From Zemynaea arenosa (lineage in GTDB: Bacteria; Pseudomonadota; Gammaproteobacteria; Burkholderiales; Burkholderiaceae_D): 46,217 bases of DNA. The stretch spans positions 1 through 46,217 of the forward strand of contig NZ_SPVF01000015.1 of the NCBI RefSeq assembly GCF_004614185.1, in the 5' to 3' direction. Of this stretch, positions 1 to 8,100 are shown piece after piece. Positions within the stretch are counted from its first letter, which is position 1. The number at the start of each line of letters is the position of its first letter. A program made the translations under genes and the position numbers. Under the pieces are notes generated by a model. That model searched no databases. It had not been told where the DNA came from and saw nothing but the letters and a program-made list of their open reading frames with translations.

Positions 1-429
1 GCTGGGCGCGCGGGCCGACTGGCGCCGCAGCACCGCGCGGTAGGCGTCCAGCGTCACCGGGGCCGGGCCCACGTAGCGGCAGCGCTTAAGATAGCCGTCG
101 GCGCGCTCGCGGCCCTTGGCGGTCAGCTGGTACTGCACGTCGAGGTCGGTCTCGCCGCGCCAGGTCAGCTCGGCCAGCTGTTCGGCCACCAGGAATTCGA
201 TCACTTCGCGCAGCACGCCGATCGACAGGCGCAAGCGGGTGTTGAGCACCGGCAGGTGAGCCTTGCCGGCCAGGTAGATGGCCTTGGCGACCAGCTCCAG
301 CAGCAGCTGGCTGTCCAGCCCCGTCTCGCGCACCGACTTGGCCTGGCGCGGCAGCAGCTGGCCAGCCTCCTCGTCCACCCGGGCCGCGGCGCCAGGCAGG
401 TCCAGCAAAAGATCTTCGCTTTCCAGCAT
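1..429 (-). CDS. Partial ATPase-like protein, N-terminal winged-helix region (cut by window edge)
   Basis: The first 143 codons are present, with no stop before base 1. The start ATG (427-429) has a GGAGG Shine-Dalgarno five bases upstream. The visible part has a helical region around the residues LPRQAKSVRETGL and LLLELVAKAIYLAGK, then a stretch resembling a winged helix ending in YQLTAKGRERADGYLKRCRY and VGPAPVTLDAYRA. From memory this matches the region ahead of the P-loop in a family of bacterial AAA-type ATP-binding proteins, but the ATPase core would lie outside the window, so the call is inferred. It follows the pilin and prepilin peptidase on the same strand, 95 bases after the peptidase stop, and may share their transcript. 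It could instead be a regulator that merely carries a winged-helix domain. Confidence 0.6.
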   Translation of the reverse strand, partial: MLESEDLLLDLPGAAARVDEEAGQLLPRQAKSVRETGLDSQLLLELVAKAIYLAGKAHLPVLNTRLRLSIGVLREVIEFLVAEQLAELTWRGETDLDVQYQLTAKGRERADGYLKRCRYVGPAPVTLDAYRAVLRRQSARAPS

Positions 430-524
430 CGTGCCTCCACTCAGCTATTTCCGTGCGTCACCAGAACTGATTCTAGAAATCGCTCAGGCCGATCCTTTGA
501 GGAAGAGCAAGGTTTGGACAAAGA

Positions 525-968
525 TCAAACCAGCGCGGGACGGAAAACCAACACCAGCAGCGTGCCGGCCGCGATCACGGGACCGTAGACCATGGTGCCG
601 GCGGTGCTGCCGCGCCATTTGGACAGCAGCAGCGCGACCGCGCCGCCCAGCAGGCAGGTGGCCAGGCAGGCGCACAGCGCCAGCCAGGGGCCGGTGAAGG
701 CGCCCACCGTCGCCATCAGCTTGACGTCGCCGCCGGCCATGCCGCGCTTGAGGTAGAACGGCAGCAGCGACAGCAGGCCGACCAGGAAGCCGGCCCCGCC
801 CTGCTGCAGCAGCGCCATGGGCCCGCCGGCCACCAGCTGCAGCAGGGCGGCACAGGCCAGCCCTGCGGCGAGATAATTGTTGGGAATGCGCTGCTCCAGC
901 AGATCGCGGGCGGCGACCGCGAGCAGCAGCACAGCCAGGCACAGATCGAACAGGAGCGGCACTGCCAT
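525..968 (-). CDS. cpaA: Prepilin peptidase, A24 family (CpaA/TadV type)
   Basis: This is a 147-residue integral membrane aspartyl protease that cleaves the leader of Flp-type prepilins at the inner membrane. The two catalytic aspartates are visible: D22 before RIPN and D81 in the GGDVK motif (residues 79-83). Hydrophobic segments cover most of the chain. The length fits the short CpaA/TadV peptidases, which lack the N-methylase domain of PilD. ATG at 966-968 was chosen because GGAGG lies about six bases upstream; an in-frame upstream extension would run back into the pilin gene. The gene lies just downstream of the Flp pilin and is separated from it by an apparent intrinsic terminator, so it may be made at lower level than its substrate. 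The rest of the Tad secretion machinery is not in the window. Confidence 0.9.
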   Translation of the reverse strand: MAVPLLFDLCLAVLLLAVAARDLLEQRIPNNYLAAGLACAALLQLVAGGPMALLQQGGAGFLVGLLSLLPFYLKRGMAGGDVKLMATVGAFTGPWLALCACLATCLLGGAVALLLSKWRGSTAGTMVYGPVIAAGTLLVLVFRPALV

Positions 969-983
969 ACACACCTCCGGACG

Positions 984-1020
984 AAAAAAAAGCCCGCCGC
1001 GCTGGCCGGCACGGCGGACT
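984..1020 (-). terminator. Rho-independent terminator between pilin and prepilin peptidase
   Basis: Read on the minus strand, a nine-pair stem (1012-1020 with 991-999, one G-T pair) with a 12-base loop is followed directly by eight T residues (984-991). It starts 15 bases after the pilin stop and ends just before the Shine-Dalgarno of the peptidase gene. The position suggests partial termination that keeps pilin output above peptidase output. Confidence 0.8.
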
Positions 1021-1035
1021 TGAGGGCCCACTGAA

Positions 1036-1221
1036 TCAGGTGGTTGCAGTTGCGATCTGATCCTTGATGTACTGCCACGCATCGTTCAGCCCGCCGGTGA
1101 CCATGGCCAAGCCGGTGACCAGCGCGGAAGCGATCAGTGCTGCGATCAGGCCATACTCGATTGCGGTGACGCCTTCCTCGTCTTGAATGAAGGCCTTGAC
1201 TGCGGCGTTGATAGTTTTCAT
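1036..1221 (-). CDS. flp: Flp family type IVb pilin
   Basis: This 61-residue protein is the major subunit of thin Flp (Tad) pili. The short charged leader ending in DEEG is followed by VTAIEYGLIAALIASALV. That is the classic Flp processing motif: cleavage after Gly, Glu at +5 and Tyr at +6, then a hydrophobic helix. ATG at 1219-1221 is preferred over the GTG directly before it, because AGGAGG lies five bases upstream of the ATG. The mature pilin would be about 43 residues, normal for Flp. The dedicated peptidase gene follows. A possible TATAGT -10 box lies on the minus strand near 1300, but no convincing -35 was found. Flp pili mediate adherence in other bacteria; that role is inferred here. 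Confidence 0.95.
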   Translation of the reverse strand: MKTINAAVKAFIQDEEGVTAIEYGLIAALIASALVTGLAMVTGGLNDAWQYIKDQIATATT

Positions 1222-1460
1222 CACAACCTCCTATGAGTGATTAATTGACCTGGACGGTCGGTCGCCCCGCGGGGCCCGGTGCCGGAGCCAGTGAGATCAC
1301 TATACGGACGGGGACCGCCGCGAAATTGACGCACGGCAAGTTTGCCCATGGGAAATCTCAAGAGGCCACCTTTGGAGGGGTTTTTCTGTTCTGGGGCGCG
1401 CGCAAGAGAGCGCCGGACGGTTAGAATCGACCGGAAGACGCGGCAGTTGAGCAACGATAA

Positions 1461-1489
1461 TTGCCGAACAAGCAAAAAAACATTATCCT
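1461..1489 (+). promoter_or_regulatory. Candidate sigma-70 promoter for the diguanylate cyclase gene
   Basis: TTGCCG (1461-1466) and TATCCT (1484-1489) are separated by 17 bases, each matching four of six consensus positions. The site lies in an AT-richer island within the roughly 300-base gap between the divergent pilin and cyclase genes. Apart from this and the pilin Shine-Dalgarno, I see no other feature in that gap. Confidence 0.4.
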
Positions 1490-1529
1490 GATCAGCTGTT
1501 CTCAGGAAATGCCGAACGGCGGCGTCTGA

Positions 1530-2621
1530 GTGTCAATCGTGGAGCTAGCCCAGCCACCGCGCCGCGCGGGTCGTCAGTCATTCTTGAGCGAGATGGATTC
1601 ACTTCTGAAACACATGGTGGACATGACCGGCCACCGCGATCACACGATGCTCGACATCTCGGTGATCTCGGCGGTGCAGGAGCTGGCAGGCGCGCTGCGC
1701 AGCCGGGTGCTGTCCATCCACACGGTGCGTGGCGAAAAGTATGTGCGCGCCCGCGCCACCATCGAGGAAGGCCAGCCGGCCCGCATGGAAGACGGCGACG
1801 GCCGCGGCGAACCGCTGGCGGACTGTCCGGCCCTGGCCGGCTGCCTGGCGCGGCGCGAAGCGAGCGCGGAAGAAGTCAACGCCGACAATTGCCTGGTGCT
1901 ATGGCTGCCGATCTGGATCGGCGACAAGGCCGACACCTGCCTCGAGATCGTCCACAAGACCAAGTACGGCCCCGATACCGAACAGGTCATCGCCGGCATC
2001 GTCAGCGTCTACCGCAATTTCCAGAACCTGCTCGACTACAGCGAGCGCGACTCGCTGACCGGCCTCCTGAACCGCAAGACTTTCGATGACCAGCTCGGCA
2101 AGATGCTGCAGGCCTCGGCCGAGGGGCCGCTGCTGCCGGGCCAGGAAGAGCGCCGCCAGCTGTGCGGCGAGGAAAAGCAGTGGCTGGCCGTGGTCGACGT
2201 GGACCACTTCAAGCTCGTCAACGACAAGTTCGGCCACCTGTACGGCGACGAGGTGCTGATCCTGATCGCCAACCTGCTGAGCTCGTCGTTCCGCTCGCAG
2301 GACCGCGTGTTCCGCTTTGGCGGCGAAGAATTCGTCGTGCTGCTGCGCTCAACCACGCTGGAAAACGCGCGCAAGATCATCGAACGCTTCCGCCGCAACG
2401 TGGAGGCGCACGTGTTCCCGCAGGTCGGCAAGGTGACGGTGAGCGTGGGCTTCGTGGCGATCAACGCGTATGAGGCCCCGGTCGTGATCCTGGGCCATGC
2501 GGACCAGGCGCTCTACTTCGCCAAGAGCAATGGCCGCAACCAGGCCTGCTACTACGACGAGCTGGTCGAGCGGGGCCAGCTGCAGGCGGTCTCGTCGAAC
2601 GACACCGCCGAATTCTTCTAG
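1530..2621 (+). CDS. Diguanylate cyclase (GAF-like sensor plus GGEEF domain)
   Basis: This 363-residue cytoplasmic protein should make cyclic di-GMP from two GTP. Residues about 40-165 form a GAF-like sensory region. The cyclase domain starts at DSLTGLLNR (about 174) and carries GGEEF at 264-268, an active variant of GGDEF. RSQD at 255-258 sits five residues before it, the usual place of the inhibitory I-site, so product feedback is expected. An insert of about 25 residues (around 193-217) separates the first strands of the domain. No membrane segment or signal peptide is seen. The start is uncertain: GTG at 1530 gives the full length, while ATG at 1593 (22nd codon) is an alternative; neither has a strong Shine-Dalgarno. 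The gene converges on an HD-GYP phosphodiesterase gene. Confidence 0.92.
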   Translation: MSIVELAQPPRRAGRQSFLSEMDSLLKHMVDMTGHRDHTMLDISVISAVQELAGALRSRVLSIHTVRGEKYVRARATIEEGQPARMEDGDGRGEPLADCPALAGCLARREASAEEVNADNCLVLWLPIWIGDKADTCLEIVHKTKYGPDTEQVIAGIVSVYRNFQNLLDYSERDSLTGLLNRKTFDDQLGKMLQASAEGPLLPGQEERRQLCGEEKQWLAVVDVDHFKLVNDKFGHLYGDEVLILIANLLSSSFRSQDRVFRFGGEEFVVLLRSTTLENARKIIERFRRNVEAHVFPQVGKVTVSVGFVAINAYEAPVVILGHADQALYFAKSNGRNQACYYDELVERGQLQAVSSNDTAEFF

Positions 2622-2634
2622 GCCGTGGGGCAAG

Positions 2635-2653
2635 GGCGGGCGGTCAGCCCGCC
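2635..2653. terminator. Possible bidirectional terminator hairpin between convergent genes
   Basis: A seven-pair GC stem (2635-2641 with 2647-2653, loop of five) sits between the cyclase stop and the HD-GYP gene and overlaps the latter's stop codon. There is no T run on either side, so its role as a terminator is weakly supported. Confidence 0.3.
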
Positions 2654-3867
2654 ACCACCAGGAACTTCATCGGGTCGACCTGCCATTTGGCGGCCGACTC
2701 GTGGCGCACGATCTTGTCGCCGCCGCCGAAGCCCAGCGCCTTGGACAGGTCCACCGTTTCCGGCTTGATGTAGACGTTTTTCTTGGTGTTGAAGAACACG
2801 TTGACCTTGGGGGCCAGCAGGTTGGTCTCGTGCGGCTCGACCACCACGCCCAGGCGGCCCGATTCCAGCATCACCAGGGTGCCGACCGGGTAGATGCCGA
2901 CGCAGCGCATGAATTCCTGGGCGAACTGCGGGTTGAAGTGGAACTTGCTCCACTCGTAGATCTTGCGCAGCGCCTCGGCGGCGGACACACCCTTGTGATA
3001 GCAGCGATCCGCCGTGATCGCGTCATACACGTCGACAATCGCGGCCATCTGCGCCAGTTCGCTGATGGTGCCCTCGCCCTGCTTGTCCGGATAGCCGGAG
3101 CCATCGCGCCGCTCGTGATGGTGCAGCGTGATATCGAGCGGAATGGGGCCGATCTCCGGCGTTTTGAGCAGGATGTCGTAGCCATCTTTCGGGTGCTTCT
3201 TGATGATGGCGAACTCTTCGTCCGTCAGGGGGCCCGGTTTGTTCAGGATCTTGTCCGGCACCAGCGCCTTGCCGGTGTCGTGCAGCAGGCCGCCGAGACC
3301 GGCCTGGTAGGTCGTGTCCGGATCCATGCCGCGCGAGCGGCAGAACGCCACCAGCAGCGTGCATACCGACACCGAGTGCAGGAAGGTGTAGTCGTCCGCG
3401 GTCTTGATCCGCAGCAGGCCGACCAGCGCGCCCGGATTGCGCAGGATGGAGGCGGTGATGTTCTCCACCACCGGGGTCACCTGCTCCAGCTGCACCGCCT
3501 TGCCCAGGCGGGCGTCCTGCATCACGGTTCGGACCAGGCCCGATGCCTGATGGCGGATCATGGCGGCGCGCTTGAGCTCCTCGCCCAGCGGCACGCGCAG
3601 CGGGACCACCGGTTTGGTGGCCAGGGCGATCAGCTCTTCCTCCGTCTGAGCGGCAGCCTCCGCCACGGTAGGCGCATCCTGCACGTCCAGGCCGCGGGAG
3701 ACGTCGATCACCACGTCATGGATGCCGGCGCTCCGAATTTTCCCGATTTCCTCGTCTTTCGTGATCAGAAACCGATTGCGCACGAACGGATGGGTCATCC
3801 AATCGCAGCTCAGGTCGTGGATGTACATCCCGACCTTCAGTTGACCCGAGTCGACTTTTTTCAACAT
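2644..3867 (-). CDS. DUF3391 and HD-GYP domain cyclic di-GMP phosphodiesterase
   Basis: This 407-residue protein is predicted to hydrolyse cyclic di-GMP. The N-terminal 65 residues, beginning MLKKVDSGQLKVGMYIHDL, match the DUF3391 module that commonly precedes HD-GYP domains. The HD-GYP domain has the metal-binding HD pair at 196-197 (HDTGK), the HHHE cluster at about 249-252, and RDGSGYP ending at 260, so the signature is intact. No transmembrane segment is visible. The ATG lies behind a T-rich stretch on the plus strand and has only a poor Shine-Dalgarno. A minus-strand TATACT (3897-3902) could be its -10 box. Facing the cyclase gene, it probably acts on the same signal pool in the opposite direction. 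Confidence 0.92.
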   Translation of the reverse strand: MLKKVDSGQLKVGMYIHDLSCDWMTHPFVRNRFLITKDEEIGKIRSAGIHDVVIDVSRGLDVQDAPTVAEAAAQTEEELIALATKPVVPLRVPLGEELKRAAMIRHQASGLVRTVMQDARLGKAVQLEQVTPVVENITASILRNPGALVGLLRIKTADDYTFLHSVSVCTLLVAFCRSRGMDPDTTYQAGLGGLLHDTGKALVPDKILNKPGPLTDEEFAIIKKHPKDGYDILLKTPEIGPIPLDITLHHHERRDGSGYPDKQGEGTISELAQMAAIVDVYDAITADRCYHKGVSAAEALRKIYEWSKFHFNPQFAQEFMRCVGIYPVGTLVMLESGRLGVVVEPHETNLLAPKVNVFFNTKKNVYIKPETVDLSKALGFGGGDKIVRHESAAKWQVDPMKFLVVAG

Positions 3868-3896
3868 TTTTTTTCGCGGGGAAATTTATTACCGAC

Positions 3897-3948
3897 AGTA
3901 TAGCCATGAACATGATTGAAGCAGATCAATTTTTGTTGGCTTTATAAT
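3897..3948. promoter_or_regulatory. Divergent promoter region, HD-GYP gene and LysR gene
   Basis: An AT-rich 128-base gap separates two divergent genes. On the plus strand TATAAT (3943-3948) lies 47 bases before the LysR ATG. On the minus strand TATACT (3897-3902) lies 29 bases before the HD-GYP ATG. Neither has a clear -35 at ideal spacing, so activator dependence or weak promoters are possible. Confidence 0.4.
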
Positions 3949-3995
3949 GGAATTTTCCGATTCCGCGGCGGGTGTTGTCTTTCTGCCGTATTCCC

Positions 3996-4925
3996 ATGGA
4001 ACTGCGCCAGCTCCGCTATTTCGTCGCCATCGTCGACCACGGTTCGCTGTCCCGCGCGGCCGGCATCCTGCACGTGGCCCAGCCGGCGCTGACCCAGCAG
4101 CTGCGCCAGCTGGAAGACGAGCTTGGTGCCCAACTGTTGCACCGCTCCGCCACCGGCGTCACGGCGACCGACGCGGGCAAGGTGTTCTACGAGCACGCCC
4201 AGGCGATTCTCAAGCAGGTGACCGACGCCAAGTCGGCCGTGGTGCAATCAACCACCCGCCCCTCCGGCTCGGTCACGCTCGGCTTCCCCCACAGCATTTC
4301 CGGCGCGCTGGCCCTGCCGCTGCTGATGGCGGTCCGCGAACAATATCCCGAGATCACCCTCCAGCTGACCGAGGAAATCTCCGGCAACCTGACCGAGCAG
4401 CTGAAATCCGGCCGCATCAACCTGGCGGTGCTGTTCGACGACGGCCAGCTCTCGCACTTCGACACCACCACCCTGATCGAAGAGGACATGATGTTCATCT
4501 GCCGCGCCGGCTCGCCGCGGCGGCCGCGGCACGCTGACCTCACCTTGGCGCAGGCCTTGGACAGCACGCTCATCCTGCCCGCCCAGCAGCAGGGCGTCCG
4601 CCCGCGCATAGAAAACGTGGCTCGCGCGCAAGGCCTGCTGCTGCGCCACGTCATCGAAATCAATTCGATCGCCATCCTCAAGTCCGCCCTGCTGGCCGAC
4701 ATCGGCGCCACCATTCTGCCGCTGGCGCCGGTGCAGGCCGAAGTCGAGGCCGGGCAACTGCAGGCCTACCCCATCCACAGCCCCGCGATCTCGCGCACGG
4801 TGGCGCTGTGCTCGTCCCGCAACATCCCGCTGACCAACGCCGCTCAGGCCGTCCGCCAACTCGTCCACGCCGTCACCCGCCAGCTCTGCACCGACGGCCA
4901 CTGGCGCGGCGCCCGCCTCTTGTAA
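3996..4925 (+). CDS. LysR family transcriptional regulator (Nac/CysB-like group)
   Basis: This 309-residue DNA-binding regulator has the standard LysR layout. The winged helix-turn-helix covers residues 1-60 (MELRQLRYFVAIVDHGSLSR, then AQPALTQQLRQLEDELG). A linker helix and a periplasmic-binding-protein-like effector domain from about residue 90 follow. The N-terminal and effector sequences resemble nitrogen assimilation control type regulators, but the effector cannot be read from sequence. ATG at 3996 was chosen because LysR proteins begin with this MELRQLR motif; an upstream GTG at 3972 would add eight unlikely residues. The ferredoxin oxidoreductase gene follows on the same strand after 211 bases, making it a candidate target. 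The usual divergent LysR partner would be the HD-GYP gene, which is a less likely target. Confidence 0.9.
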   Translation: MELRQLRYFVAIVDHGSLSRAAGILHVAQPALTQQLRQLEDELGAQLLHRSATGVTATDAGKVFYEHAQAILKQVTDAKSAVVQSTTRPSGSVTLGFPHSISGALALPLLMAVREQYPEITLQLTEEISGNLTEQLKSGRINLAVLFDDGQLSHFDTTTLIEEDMMFICRAGSPRRPRHADLTLAQALDSTLILPAQQQGVRPRIENVARAQGLLLRHVIEINSIAILKSALLADIGATILPLAPVQAEVEAGQLQAYPIHSPAISRTVALCSSRNIPLTNAAQAVRQLVHAVTRQLCTDGHWRGARLL

Positions 4926-4928
4926 CTG

Positions 4929-4961
4929 CCGGTACGCCGGGGTACGTCCCCAGCGTACCGG
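4929..4961 (+). repeat. Strong inverted repeat after the LysR gene
   Basis: Nine-base arms (4929-4937 and 4953-4961, CCGGTACGC and GCGTACCGG) enclose a second GGGG/CCCC pairing around TACGT, giving a long stem with one mismatch. It lies four bases after the LysR stop. A run of six T occurs only about 20 bases further on, so this is not a textbook terminator; it may still stop transcription or be a dispersed palindromic element. Confidence 0.45.
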
Positions 4962-5136
4962 AGGTAGTGAACAGCCATCGTTTTTTCTTATACCCCCATC
5001 CGCATTCCGTATCACGAAGTGAAACGGCCCCACGTAGAATGGCCGCCACTCAATAGCGCGCCCCTGGACGCCTGTTTCTGACCCGGAGACACGGCGCGCC
5101 CGGCGGCGCCATCCGAACGATCCTTTGGAGACCCGC

Positions 5137-8100
5137 ATGCAGCACGACAGCCCGTCGCGCCTGGCCCCCGTGAGCCTGGACGACAAGTACACCGCCACTT
5201 CCGGCAACATCTTCCTCTCCGGTATCCAGGCGCTGGTGCGCCTGCCGATGATGCAGCACGAGCGCGACCGGGCGGCGGGCCTGAATACGGCGGGCTTCGT
5301 CTCCGGCTACCGCGGCTCCCCGCTCGGCGGCCTGGACGAGACGCTGTGGAAGGCCAAGGGCTTCCTGGAACAGCACGGCGTCAAGTTCGTCCCCGGCGTG
5401 AACGAGGACCTGGCCGCCACCGCCGTCTGGGGCACCCAGACCGTGGACCTGATCGGCCCGGCGAAGTACGACGGTGTGTTTGCCATGTGGTACGGCAAGG
5501 GCCCGGGCGTGGATCGCTGCGGCGACGTCTTCAAACACATGAACCACGCGGGCACCGCCAAGCACGGCGGCGTGCTGCTGGTCGCGGGCGACGACCACGG
5601 CGCCTACTCGTCCACCCTGCCCCACCAGTCCGACCACATCTTCTCGGCCTGCATGATCCCGGTGCTCTACCCCTGCAACGTGCAGGAGTATCTGGACCTG
5701 GGCGTGCACGGCTGGGCGATGTCCCGCTTTTCCGGTCTCGCGGTCGCCTTCAAGGCGCTGGCCGACACGGTCGAATCCTCCGCTTCGGTGGATGCCAACC
5801 CGCACCGCGTCGAGGTCAAACTGCCGACCGACTTCGTGATGCCCGAAGGCGGCCTGAATACCCGCCTGTCCTCCGATCCGCTCGGCCTGCAGGCGCGCAA
5901 GCAGGAAGCGCTGATGCAGGACTACAAAATCTATGCCGCCCTGGCCTACGCCCGCGCCAACAAGCTGAATCGCACCACCATCGAGGCGCCGGACGCCAAG
6001 CTGGGCATCATCGCCAGCGGCAAATCCTACCTGGACGTGCTGGAAGCGCTGGAAGAACTGGGCATCGACGAAGCCATGGCCGCGAAAGTCGGCCTGCGCG
6101 TCTTCAAGGTCGCCATGCCCTGGCCGCTGGAGCCGGACAGCGTGCGCGAGTTCGCGCAGGGCCTGGACGAGATCCTGGTGGTCGAGGAAAAGCGCCAGCT
6201 GGTCGAATACCAGCTCAAGGAACAGCTCTACAACTGGCGCGACGACGTGCGTCCGCACATCGTCGGCAAGTTCGATGACAAGGGCGAATGGGTCGCCCCG
6301 CGCGGCGAATGGCTGCTGCCGCCCAAGGCCGACTTCAGCGTCTCGCAGGTCGCGCGCGTGATCGCGGGCCGCCTGAAAAACTTCGTCAGCGACAGCCACG
6401 TGCTGGCGCAGATCGCCCAGCGCATTTCCTTCCTCGACGCGAAGGACGCCGTGCTGCAGAAGGCGATCTCCACGCCCTTCCGTCCCGCCTTCTACTGCTC
6501 CGGGTGCCCGCACAACACCTCGACCAAGGTACCGGAAGGGTCGTTCGCGCTGGCCGGCATCGGCTGCCACGTGATGGCCACGTCGATCTACCCCGAGATG
6601 AACAAGCTGACCACCCACATGGGCGGCGAAGGCACGCCGTGGATTGGCCAGGCTGCGTTCTCGAAGGTGCCGCACGTCTTCCAGAACCTGGGCGACGGCA
6701 CCTATTTCCACTCGGGCTACCTCGCGATCCGCGCGGCGGTGGCGGCCAACGTCAACATCACCTACAAGATCCTCTACAACGACGCAGTCGCGATGACCGG
6801 TGGCCAGCCGGTGGACGGCACCACCTCCGTGCCGATGATCGCGCAGCAGATGGCGGCCGAAGGCATCAAGCGCATCGCCCTGGTCACCGAGGACCTCTCG
6901 CGCTACGAAGACCCGAGCGCCCTGCCCTCGATCGTCACCCTGCACGACCGCAAGGAGATGGACGCCATCCAGCGCGAGCTGCGTGAGCTGCCCGGCGTCA
7001 CCGTCATCATCTACGACCAGACCTGCGCCGCCGAAAAGCGCCGCCGCCGGAAGAAAGGCGAATTCGCCGACCCGCAGAAGCGCATGGTCATCAACGAAGC
7101 CGTCTGCGAAGGCTGCGGCGACTGCGGCATCCAGTCCAACTGCGTCTCGATCCTGCCGAAGGAAACCGACTGGGGCCGCAAGCGCACCATCGACCAGAGC
7201 TCCTGCAACAAGGACTACTCCTGCGTGAAGGGCTTCTGCCCGTCCTTCGTGACCGTGGAAGGCGGCTCGCTCAAGAAATCGAAGACCGGCGCGGGCAAGG
7301 CCAATAACGACGACGGCTGGGGCGAGCTGGCGGCACCTGTGCTGCCGTCGATCGCGCAGCCGTACAACATCCTGATCAACGGCATCGGCGGCACCGGCGT
7401 GATCACCGTTGGCGCCCTGATGGGCATGGCCGCGCACCTGGAAGGCAAAGGCGCCTCGGTGCTGGACATGACCGGCATGTCGCAAAAAAATGGCTCGGTC
7501 ACCTCGCACGTGAAGATCGCGCAGTCGCCATCCCACCTGCGCGCCCAGCGCATCGCCACCGGTGAGGCGGACCTGGTCCTCGGCTGCGACATGCTAACCA
7601 CCGGCGCCGCCGATGCCGTCTCCAAGATGGCACCGGGCCGCACCGCCGTCGTGGTCAACCTGCACGAGCAGCCAACCGGCACCTTCGCGCAGCAGCGCGA
7701 CTGGGAGTTCCCGGCCGCCGATGTGAAGTCCCTGATCACCGAATCCGTGGGCGGCGCCGAGGCTGCGGACTTCATCGACGCCACCAAACTGGCCACCGCG
7801 CTGATGGGCGACTCGATCGCCGCGAATCTCTTCATGATGGGCTACGCGTGGCAGAAGGGCCGCATCCCGCTGTCGGAAGCCGCCCTGCTGCGCGCCATCG
7901 AACTCAATGGCGTGGCTGTGGAGGCCAACAAGCGCGCCTTCCAGTGGGGCCGCCGCGCCGCCGTGGATCTCAAGCGCGTCGAAAAAGTCGCGCTGCCCAC
8001 GCAGGCCATCGTGGTGCAGATGCCGCAGTCGCTCGATGCGCTGATCAACAAGCGCACCGAGTTCCTGACCGCGTACCAGGACGCTGCCTACGCCGCCCGC

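Noticed and set aside
1221..1475. 84-codon minus-strand frame upstream of the pilin
   Set aside because: It has no ribosome-binding site and no recognisable pattern, and it occupies the region expected to hold the pilin promoter.
1222..1529. Sigma-54 promoter for flp
   Set aside because: A TGG...TTGC pair near 1340-1352 on the minus strand has two bases too few between its elements.
5050..7536. 828-codon open frame on the minus strand over the ferredoxin oxidoreductase gene
   Set aside because: Same shadow effect; no motifs, biased composition and no ribosome-binding site worth the name.
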